Source: an uncultured Bacteroidales bacterium
Lineage (GTDB): Bacteria; Bacteroidota; Bacteroidia; Bacteroidales; UBA932
Length of the DNA: 64,000 bases
NCBI GenBank assembly: GCA_905234795.1
Contig: CAJOIQ010000008.1
Coordinates: 29,308 to 93,307 of the forward strand
Direction of reading: 5' to 3'
Part shown: positions 29,901 to 36,344 of the stretch, piece by piece
Position numbering within the stretch: position 1 is the stretch's first letter
Layout: the number at the start of each line of letters is the position of its first letter
Translations under genes and position numbers: made by a program
Notes under the pieces: generated by a model
The model's input: the letters and a program-made list of their open reading frames with translations, nothing else
Database searches by the model: none
Told to the model about the DNA's origin: nothing

Positions 29901-30269
29901 CTGGGTGATGGTGGAGGAATACATCTTGCTGTGCCCGTTGGAAATAAAAGCACGCAGGAAGTACGTCCCGTTGGACTTGAGGTTGCTCACGCCCACGGAG
30001 AATCCGCTGGCACTCACATCCTGGGGAACCAGGGTGGTATACGTGCCGCCGTCCTCGAACAGCGTCTCCGACACCTCTACGCCATAGGCGGTGACGTCGG
30101 TCATATTCTTGCCGAAACTGCCGTTCACCACCATGGACACGCGAGTGACGGAGGTTTCATCCACCGTCAGCTTGGGGGCGTCGGGAAGGTTGGACGGAGC
30201 TTCGGGGTCCTGGATACAGGCCATGGCTATGATGGCCAGAGTACCCAAAGATAAGTACCTGGCTTTCAT
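26904..30269 (-). CDS. BspA-like LRR_5 surface lipoprotein
   Basis: N-terminal module as in 15252/18692 ORFs; repeats such as VTSIGSAAFQSCNLLEKLDVQEGLTVIGEFAFGNC. Confidence 0.87.
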   Translation of the reverse strand: MKARYLSLGTLAIIAMACIQDPEAPSNLPDAPKLTVDETSVTRVSMVVNGSFGKNMTDVTAYGVEVSETLFEDGGTYTTLVPQDVSASGFSVGVSNLKSNGTYFLRAFISNGHSKMYSSTITQKTPETSVASISDVTVRDNYYLVATIEDNGGRSIEDVGFMWGTSSERKSIKREKRYPGTLSEDGKTFTLPLSEVGEGTHYIMAYAEDDKDGTGYSRIPYEFVLKGEDEAQIEDPEFKKYLVMYHDLNQDGKISYAEIKQIETIDVHTDNIRSVREIEQMPLRSLMVSGMQEGSGKLTSLIVKKDTLVRFMDCSNNQLKELDASMIPDLEYLNCEGNPMETLYLSYYQKFNELRYPQGCRIVYVDKPDEPQGQPNTEIWYTTTDGKVVDPDIYNIGFGAEIVSNKYEDGKGVITFNQPVTRIGYYAFAGKSTLATISIPGSVTVIDEGAFTNCSALAWPDIPESVTRIGDSAFFGCEAFTRVAIPETVTEFGYSIFQTCPNLASITSRFASADNRCLIVNGVLNAFAYAGLGEEYVFPQNVSVVGANALRNSAYNGALSFAGSLISVEKEAFAYAYYIKSIDFGSNLESVGEGSFVMCGADTLTLPASLTSIGADAFAAGFDKLTFLSTTPPTASGLMFETQYLKDFNFPVYVPAESVQAYKTAEYWSNYADRIQSMDGEQPNNEIWYTSRDGNVVEPYKTDVFGANIVSNTYSNGKGIILFDGNVTSVGEFAFNDCKQLTAMWLPSTVTSIGSAAFQSCNLLEKLDVQEGLTVIGEFAFGNCTRFWDIELPQSLETIEDSAFSGCAITSVTFPEGFTALGTGVFMQCDKLEHFYGKFASDDGRCVIVDNGVRAFAPAGLTSYSVPEGVERIDDAAFYYCSKLTSLTVPEGVTYLGDYAFTYCSSLTSFHVPSTVTYFGGNMFSHCNALERFTGKFASDDHRCLVMEGALNKLIAFAPAGLTAYSVPDGVNTIGSAFFYCTELKEIFLPESVYSINDGAFFRCMGLEMVMGGMNVQEIGSEAFRYCNSLPSIELSSSIMSIGRYAFADCTSLVEFKVVADTPPTLGENAFNQDDNLTIYVPSASLASYKNSWSAYADRIQPIGGDTASGGNEGTSEEEWN

Positions 30270-30272
30270 AGC

Positions 30273-31163
30273 TTAGAACATTACGCCAATACCTACATTG
30301 GCTTCGTAAAACTTAAAGGAATTGGTCTGGACACCGGCCGACAGCACCACGCCTCCAAAACGGAATACCAAACCGGTTTCGGCCTCTATTCCGCTGAAGG
30401 AAGAGGGAACCACCTTGGCATACTCATAATCCCCTTCGGAGCCGTACATCTGCCAGGCCACGGTGCGGGTGCCATAACCGCCACCCACATAGGCATACAT
30501 AGAACCGTTGTCTCCCAGGTCTGTGAGATGACGCATATAACCGCCGGTGACGGCGAAGCGGCTCTTCTTGGTTTCTCCGGTGAACCAGCCCTTCACGCCG
30601 TCTATCATCCCCTCGGCGTCGGTATCGGCCGTAGTCTTGAGGCCGAAAGTGAAGTCCGTCTTGATACGGAAATAACCGCCATTCAACTTGCAGAAGCCCA
30701 CCATAATGCCGTAGCTCATGTGCATGGGCTTGGCAAAGCCGGTGCTCAGCGTGGGCATGATGAGGGTGCGCATCTTCACGGCCTCCTCAATGTCCAGGTC
30801 CATCAGGTACACCATACCGGACTCGATGGCCAGATTGGCGGGGATGGTGAACTCCACGGGTTTGGCGTCTTCCATGGAAATCTTGATGCGCGTGGTGCCC
30901 TCGGGAACATGGATGAGCCATTCACCGGGGTACTGCACGGGGTCTCCCACCGCGCCCTCGAACACAAGGTTGGCGTCGGAAGCGGCGAAGGTGATGTCGA
31001 TGAGCGCCGCAAGCTTTTTGTTATTGTCGAAAACGGGCGATGTCCTGGCACGCATATCCCCAATGTCAGACTTGGAGAAATTGCGAACAATGAGCTTGCT
31101 GTTCTGCGCGCTGGCGCAAACGGCCAGCGAGGCCAGGATAAGGAGGGTAATAATACGTTTCAT
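30273..31163 (-). CDS. Hypothetical exported protein
   Basis: Signal peptide MKRIITLLILASLAVCASAQ; 4-bp overlap with upstream gene. Confidence 0.75.
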   Translation of the reverse strand: MKRIITLLILASLAVCASAQNSKLIVRNFSKSDIGDMRARTSPVFDNNKKLAALIDITFAASDANLVFEGAVGDPVQYPGEWLIHVPEGTTRIKISMEDAKPVEFTIPANLAIESGMVYLMDLDIEEAVKMRTLIMPTLSTGFAKPMHMSYGIMVGFCKLNGGYFRIKTDFTFGLKTTADTDAEGMIDGVKGWFTGETKKSRFAVTGGYMRHLTDLGDNGSMYAYVGGGYGTRTVAWQMYGSEGDYEYAKVVPSSFSGIEAETGLVFRFGGVVLSAGVQTNSFKFYEANVGIGVMF

Positions 31164-32137
31164 CGGATGGTGAAGCTATTGATGTTAAACACTTTATCTT
31201 CGGAGAGTTTCTGGGTCTTTTTGTCGTCCAGCCAGTAGGGCTGCCAGGTTCTTACGTGAATCTGGGGATGGGCTTCATCCCTGAAGTCCCAGAGCATGAA
31301 CAGGTATCCGTCGTCGGAATAGGTGGACGACTTGTACCCCTGGCGCAGCATCACGCCATAGTATCCGTCCACGGACGGGTGTTTGGACACCTTGATGTCC
31401 GTAAACGTAACCTGGATGTATTTGTTGTTGGGGAACACCCGGGTGCGCAGCTTTTCAATATACTCGTGCTTGCGCTGTTGGGTGTACTCGATCTGGGTAT
31501 CCTCCTTGAGCACGGCCATGCGGTCCCCTTTCTTGCGGCGGACCACCTTGCCGGTGATGATGAGGGCGTCGTCGCTGAACACATTCTCCAGGAAGTCGAT
31601 GTCCTTACGGTTGTAGGCCGTACGGAACTGCTCCACATAGTCCAGGATCATCTGGCGACAGCGGAGGTCGGTAACCTCGGAGCCGTCGGACATCACCTTG
31701 CGGTACAGGTGGTTCTGCAAGGCCAGGTTCACGCGGGAAACCGTTCCGTCGGGTTCCAGGTCAATGACCAGCTCCTGGTAATCGGTCCTTCCGTCATCGG
31801 CCCTGAGTTCGATGGGAACATTTCTCACCTGGTAACCGGAATAGGTTTTGGCAATCCTTTCCACAATCTCCGGTTCTTCACAGTGGAAGGGCATATTGCC
31901 CCACAGCATGCTAAGGGCGTCGGCGGCGTCCGGAGTGATGAACACACCGGAGAGGTTGAGGCCGGAGCCATCGTCAAAGCAATCGTTGAAGCTGGTGAGC
32001 AGGTTGGTCAGGTTGTTGTCAATCTTCTGCCTCAGCGGCCCGTTGGCCAGGCCTTCGCTGATGGAGAAGGTTACGGACTGCGCCTGGGCCGCCGTCCATG
32101 CGGCCAGCGCTAACAGGGTTATAATGAGTCGTTTCAT
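31160..32137 (-). CDS. Hypothetical exported protein, NTF2-like segment
   Basis: Signal peptide MKRLIITLLALAAWTAAQAQ; VEQFRTAYNRKDIDFLENVFSDDALIITGKVV resembles SnoaL/NTF2-like. Confidence 0.75.
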   Translation of the reverse strand: MKRLIITLLALAAWTAAQAQSVTFSISEGLANGPLRQKIDNNLTNLLTSFNDCFDDGSGLNLSGVFITPDAADALSMLWGNMPFHCEEPEIVERIAKTYSGYQVRNVPIELRADDGRTDYQELVIDLEPDGTVSRVNLALQNHLYRKVMSDGSEVTDLRCRQMILDYVEQFRTAYNRKDIDFLENVFSDDALIITGKVVRRKKGDRMAVLKEDTQIEYTQQRKHEYIEKLRTRVFPNNKYIQVTFTDIKVSKHPSVDGYYGVMLRQGYKSSTYSDDGYLFMLWDFRDEAHPQIHVRTWQPYWLDDKKTQKLSEDKVFNINSFTIR

Positions 32138-32841
32138 AAAACGTTACTGTTTTTCAAGCCTTCTACATACACCCAGAGCGGGGCGTTTTTATATCTCATG
32201 GGTTGCGCAGGTTCTCCGGTCTTGGCGTTCTTGCGCTGGTAATTGTCGTCCATGGGCGTCATCACTTCCAGGATCTTCTTGTTGCGGGCGTCGAAGAATA
32301 CCAGGATGCCGTCGTTGGCATATTGCTGGGTATCGGCATCAATCTTCTGGGCGGCACGGATTTCGGCCGATAAGGGGCTGGCGGAAATCAGGTCCAGGAC
32401 CTGGTTGATGGTAACGGCCGAAAGGATGCCGTCCACCAGCGCCTTAAGGTCTTCCTTGCGGGTGTCGCTGCCCAGCTCCTGAGCCAGGGACTGTTCCACC
32501 TCCAGCAGGCGCGCCTTCTCCACATACACAATGCTGCGGTAAGTGTCGGGACGCATCAGGCACACGATGCTCTCTACCAGTTCGTCGGGAATGGTTTTCT
32601 TCTCTTTCAGATACACAAAGTCGTCGGAGTCCAGGAAAGCTTCCACCTGGATCATCAGTTCCTTCCGGGCCTGTTCCCGGGACACTTCGGGGTTGGGCTC
32701 GGCAGGAACCGTGGACAGCCCGTAAAGGTAACGGTCCGTGTCTTTCTTGATCTGGTTGATCTGCCTCAACAGCGCATCCTTGTCCTGCGACAGCACGGGC
32801 AGGGACACCAGCAGAAGTGCGAGGGTGAATAGTTTTTTCAT
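32134..32841 (-). CDS. Hypothetical exported protein
   Basis: Signal peptide MKKLFTLALLLVSLPVLSQ; 4-bp overlaps with both neighbours. Confidence 0.75.
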   Translation of the reverse strand: MKKLFTLALLLVSLPVLSQDKDALLRQINQIKKDTDRYLYGLSTVPAEPNPEVSREQARKELMIQVEAFLDSDDFVYLKEKKTIPDELVESIVCLMRPDTYRSIVYVEKARLLEVEQSLAQELGSDTRKEDLKALVDGILSAVTINQVLDLISASPLSAEIRAAQKIDADTQQYANDGILVFFDARNKKILEVMTPMDDNYQRKNAKTGEPAQPMRYKNAPLWVYVEGLKNSNVL

Positions 32842-33455
32842 CGGGCAAGATTATGAATGGGGGTAAAGGTATAGGCTTCGGCCTGCAGGAGGCCTTCTTC
32901 CTTTTCCAGAATCCCCGGGTCAATGTCAAAAATGAAGGTATGGCTGTATCCCAGCTTTTCGTTCACCAGGAAGAGCGTGGCCTTGACATGGTCTTCCTGG
33001 GCCTTTTCTATTCCCACGAAAGGGACGAAGGCGCATTCCATGATGCAGAAGCCCAGCAGGCGGTTCAGCGGCACATCCACTTCCTCCATGGCGTAGTTGT
33101 AACGGTGCTGCTTGAGGGCCACGGTGTAGTTGGTACTGCCGGTGTACCCGGAAAGCAGGGTGAGAATGGATTCCACGGGACGGTCCTTGTCCCTCAAGGG
33201 AGTATAGTTTCCTTTTTTATCCCGCAGAAAATAGGATACGGCGCGCACGGATTCGGTCTCATAGTGGCCGTAATCGGACACATAGAGGTCTTTGTCTACA
33301 CGCTGCAGGCTGTCGGGGAGAGGTCTTTCCAGCCCCCCTTCATAAAGGGAAAGGCCGTCCATGAAAAACTTTTCCATGGCCGGCTTGTCGGGTTCCTGGG
33401 CGAAGGCGGCGAGTGAAACCGCCAGACACAGGAGTATGGTTATTTCTTTACGCAT
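32838..33455 (-). CDS. Hypothetical exported protein
   Basis: Signal peptide MRKEITILLCLAVSLAAFAQ; 4-bp overlap. Confidence 0.75.
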   Translation of the reverse strand: MRKEITILLCLAVSLAAFAQEPDKPAMEKFFMDGLSLYEGGLERPLPDSLQRVDKDLYVSDYGHYETESVRAVSYFLRDKKGNYTPLRDKDRPVESILTLLSGYTGSTNYTVALKQHRYNYAMEEVDVPLNRLLGFCIMECAFVPFVGIEKAQEDHVKATLFLVNEKLGYSHTFIFDIDPGILEKEEGLLQAEAYTFTPIHNLAR

Positions 33456-34606
33456 TTTCCAAGGTTTTGATCGGCTGCGTTATCCGGGTTGTCTCCCAGA
33501 CGGATGAAAGCTTTCTTCACGCCATCGGACCCGTACCATTCACCGTAGTTCAGGTGGCCTTCCCGCCAGTCTCCTTTGATGTAGTCTCCAGCCTCGGCGA
33601 ATCTTTCCTCGGGATCATGCATGTCGATGCGCCGGCGCTTCTTGAAGGTGTAGGTGCCGAAGCCGTCGGGATAGCCGTCCTTGACGGTTCCGCTGAAGGT
33701 GTCAGCCTTGAGGTCCACCTTGACCTTCTGGGGAGGCGCTTCCTCCTTGGGTTTGCGCATGACGGTTGACGACTGAGAGGTGGACGAACCGGCCGACTGG
33801 GTAGAAGTCTTCTGGGTAGTGGTCTTAGGCTGTTCCTGGACCTTGGGTTGCTCCTGGGTTTTGGGCTGCTCCTGAACCACGGCCGCCTGATCCTTGGCCT
33901 GTTCTTCCTTCACCGGCTCCGTCACGGGCTGTTCGGCAGGCTGTCCGGCAGGCTGTCCGGCGGGTTTTTCGGCCACGGCAGTCTGTTCGGCGGCTGGCCG
34001 GGCCGGCTTCCTGAGGAGGAAGAAGGCGCCTCCGCCACCCAGCAGGAGGACGGCGGCCACGATGCCGATCACCAGCCCCCCCTTCTTTTTGCCGCCAGCA
34101 GGTGCGGGTGCGGGAGTGGCTGTAGCCACAGGGGTCACAGGAGCCACGGGGGCCGATGTTACCGGCTGCTGCACCGGAGTAGGCTGCTGGACAGGAGCCA
34201 CGGGGGCAGGTTCGGCCGGTTCCCCGCGGTAATCCCGGATGAACTTCTCTATGAGGGCGAAGTCCTTTTCCTGGCTGTCTCGGGTTTTGATATGCTGCTT
34301 GAGCGACAGGAAATACTCCATGTCGTCGTCGTAGGGATTGTCCTCCAGCAGATAAGGGATGATGTGCTTGTGCTTGTTGAAGGCCAGCGTAACCTCGTTT
34401 TTCACGTGTTCCGACCGGCATGACTCCTTGCTGCACACCACCACCATGATGTCGGAATTGCGCAGCGCACGCGTAATTTCTCCGGAGAAATTCCCGGATG
34501 TGATGTCCCTGAAAGCAATCCAGCACTTGATGCCCCTGTTTTCCAGGTAATTGAGCAGAGCCTCGGCAACTATTCTGTCGCAACTGCTATAGCTGATGAA
34601 AACCAT
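33440..34606 (-). CDS. TIR domain - TM - MORN-like protein
   Basis: VFISYSSCDRIVAEALLNYLENRGIKCWIAFRDITSGNFSGEITRALRNSDIMVVVCS (TIR); P/Q-rich linker; TM GGLVIGIVAAVLLLGGGGAFFLL; C-term FSGTVKDGYPDGFGTYTFKKR...GDYIKGDWREGHLNYGEWYGSDG (MORN-like). Confidence 0.88.
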   Translation of the reverse strand: MVFISYSSCDRIVAEALLNYLENRGIKCWIAFRDITSGNFSGEITRALRNSDIMVVVCSKESCRSEHVKNEVTLAFNKHKHIIPYLLEDNPYDDDMEYFLSLKQHIKTRDSQEKDFALIEKFIRDYRGEPAEPAPVAPVQQPTPVQQPVTSAPVAPVTPVATATPAPAPAGGKKKGGLVIGIVAAVLLLGGGGAFFLLRKPARPAAEQTAVAEKPAGQPAGQPAEQPVTEPVKEEQAKDQAAVVQEQPKTQEQPKVQEQPKTTTQKTSTQSAGSSTSQSSTVMRKPKEEAPPQKVKVDLKADTFSGTVKDGYPDGFGTYTFKKRRRIDMHDPEERFAEAGDYIKGDWREGHLNYGEWYGSDGVKKAFIRLGDNPDNAADQNLGKCVKK

Positions 34607-34611
34607 TGTAA

Positions 34612-34696
34612 TTTGTCCTAATTATGTGTGTGGCTTTTATTCCTTGGAATAAACTTTATTAGGACAAAGTTATTTAAAAAAAGTGGAAATTACAAA
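34612..34696 (-). promoter_or_regulatory. Promoter and nested palindromes of the TIR operon
   Basis: Minus strand TTTG (34693-34696), 20 nt spacer, TAACTTTG (34665-34672); IR TTTGTCCTAAT/ATTAGGACAAA (34612-34622 / 34658-34668) and inner TTTATTCC-TT-GGAATAAA (34636-34653). Confidence 0.7.
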
Positions 34697-34713
34697 CCAT
34701 TATAAATGGTTTT

Positions 34714-35703
34714 TTACGGAAGCAGTTCTTCCAGGCACTTTTTGAGGGCGTCACGCCAGTGAGGAATGTTTATTCCCAACTCCCGTTTGATACGGGTTTT
34801 ATCCAGGACGGAATAGGCGGGCCGATGCACCTTGGAGGGGAATTCGTCGCTGCTGCACGGCTGGATGTTGCAGTTTATATGACCCGCATAACCGGCTATG
34901 GCACAAGCAAATTCGTACCACGTGCATTCCCCTTCATCGGTAAAATGGTAGATGTTGGCCGATGGCGTTCCCGCCGGGGAAGGACCCACCTCTTCGGTCG
35001 CGAATTTGATGGCCGATGCTCCCTCAGAGGTGGGGGTCCTTCCCCCGGCTAAAAGGCGCACAATCACATCGGCAAGATCGGCGGCAAAAGTGGGCGTGCC
35101 GCGCTGGTCGTCCACCACCTTGAGCGAGGGCTTTTCCGCAGTGAGGCGAAGCATGGTCTTGACGAAGTTCTTTCCGTAGGGGCTGTACAGCCAGGCCGTA
35201 CGGATGATGATGTGCCGGCAACCGACTCGTTGGATGGCCTGTTCTCCATGCAGTTTTGTAACGGCATACACGCCCTGCGGAGCCGGTTTCTGATCCTCCT
35301 TTATAGGCGAGTTAAGAGGCTCTGCACCAAATACATAGTCTGTTGAAATATGCACCAGCAGGCCGTTCACTTCCTTCATGGCCACCGCCAGATTTTCCAC
35401 AGCCTTGGCATTGAGCAGTTCGGCCAGTTCCGGCTGGTCCTCGGCCCCCTCCACATTGGTATATCCCGCACAGTTCACAATGGTATCTATCCCCTCCTTC
35501 CTCACCATCTCCCGTATAGCCTCCAAGTCCGTGATATCCAACTCGTTAAGATCAGTGAAAACCGCATCTGGCAGTAACGCCCCTTCGGTCGCTGATTTGA
35601 TGGCCGATGCTCCCTCAGGGGCGTCACTACCAGAAGCGTCTGCCCAGATGCTTCTGAGAGACATTCCAAGCTGCCCGTTGGCACCGGTTACCAGGACTTT
35701 CAT
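34714..35703 (-). CDS. rmlD: dTDP-4-dehydrorhamnose reductase with two in-frame repeat insertions
   Basis: MKVLVTGANGQLGMSLR, STDYVFGAEPLNSPIKEDQKPAPQGVYAVTKLHGEQAI; insertions encode EGASAIKSATEGALLP and SEGASAIKFATEEVGPSPAG. Confidence 0.9.
   Translation of the reverse strand: MKVLVTGANGQLGMSLRSIWADASGSDAPEGASAIKSATEGALLPDAVFTDLNELDITDLEAIREMVRKEGIDTIVNCAGYTNVEGAEDQPELAELLNAKAVENLAVAMKEVNGLLVHISTDYVFGAEPLNSPIKEDQKPAPQGVYAVTKLHGEQAIQRVGCRHIIIRTAWLYSPYGKNFVKTMLRLTAEKPSLKVVDDQRGTPTFAADLADVIVRLLAGGRTPTSEGASAIKFATEEVGPSPAGTPSANIYHFTDEGECTWYEFACAIAGYAGHINCNIQPCSSDEFPSKVHRPAYSVLDKTRIKRELGINIPHWRDALKKCLEELLP
34973..35049. repeat. Intragenic palindromic insertion, rmlD copy A
   Basis: Arms gccggggaaggacccacctct / agaggtgggggtccttcccccggc around core tcggtcgcgaatttgatggccgatgctccctc. 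Confidence 0.85.
35567..35634. repeat. Intragenic palindromic insertion, rmlD copy B
   Basis: Arms tctggcagtaacgcccct / aggggcgtcactaccaga around core tcggtcgctgatttgatggccgatgctccctc (edges +/- 1 nt). Confidence 0.85.
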
Positions 35704-36260
35704 AGGCCGTACTCAAAGAGGTAAGGGCAGTCCTTGAGAAGGGGGTTGTGAAGGTCCTTTTGGGAGAGGATGATATCCTCTGTGGGAAGGCCCCAGTCGA
35801 TACCCAGAGAGGGGTCGTTCCAGGCAATGCCGGCCTCCTGCTCAGGGTCATAAAAACGGTCACATTTGTACTGGAAAACAGCCTCCTCACTGAGCACGGC
35901 GAATCCATGCGCAAAACCATGAGGTACAAAGAATTGCCTGTGGTTATCTCCAGTAAGTTCACAACTGACATGCTGGCCGAACCAGGGGGACCCGCGACGG
36001 ATGTCAACGGCAATGTCCAGCACCCTTCCGGAGACCACTCTCACTAGCTTGGCCTGGGCATGTTCTCCCCGCTGGAAATGGAGCCCGCGAACCACGCCGT
36101 ACCGGCTCTTGCTCTCATTGTCCTGGACAAAGCGGACGGAGCCCACAGCCTGGTCAAAAACCCGCTGGTTCCAGCTCTCGAAGAAATAGCCCCGGTTATC
36201 CCCGAAAACACGCGGTTCCAGGATAAAGACTCCGGGTATGGCAGTTTCAATGACGTTCAT
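35700..36260 (-). CDS. rmlC: dTDP-4-dehydrorhamnose 3,5-epimerase
   Basis: MNVIETAIPGVFILEPRVFGDNRGYFFESWNQRVF...GVVRGLHFQRG...FVPHGFAHGFAVLSEEAVFQYKCDRFYDP. Confidence 0.93.
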   Translation of the reverse strand: MNVIETAIPGVFILEPRVFGDNRGYFFESWNQRVFDQAVGSVRFVQDNESKSRYGVVRGLHFQRGEHAQAKLVRVVSGRVLDIAVDIRRGSPWFGQHVSCELTGDNHRQFFVPHGFAHGFAVLSEEAVFQYKCDRFYDPEQEAGIAWNDPSLGIDWGLPTEDIILSQKDLHNPLLKDCPYLFEYGL

Positions 36261-36309
36261 CGGCACAAAGATACAAATAAAATTTATGGGATTTTTCCTT
36301 TTTTTTGCA

Positions 36310-36317
36310 TAATTTTG
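36310..36317 (+). promoter_or_regulatory. Putative -7 box of nonulosonate operon
   Basis: TAATTTTG (TAnnTTTG) 28 nt upstream of the ATG at 36345. Confidence 0.45.
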
Positions 36318-36344
36318 TAGACTTATATATAAACGAGAGTACTT

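Noticed and set aside
27768-30254. 828-aa plus-strand ORF opposite the 26904-30269 lipoprotein
   Set aside because: Antisense of a repetitive LRR gene; no independent signal peptide or domain.
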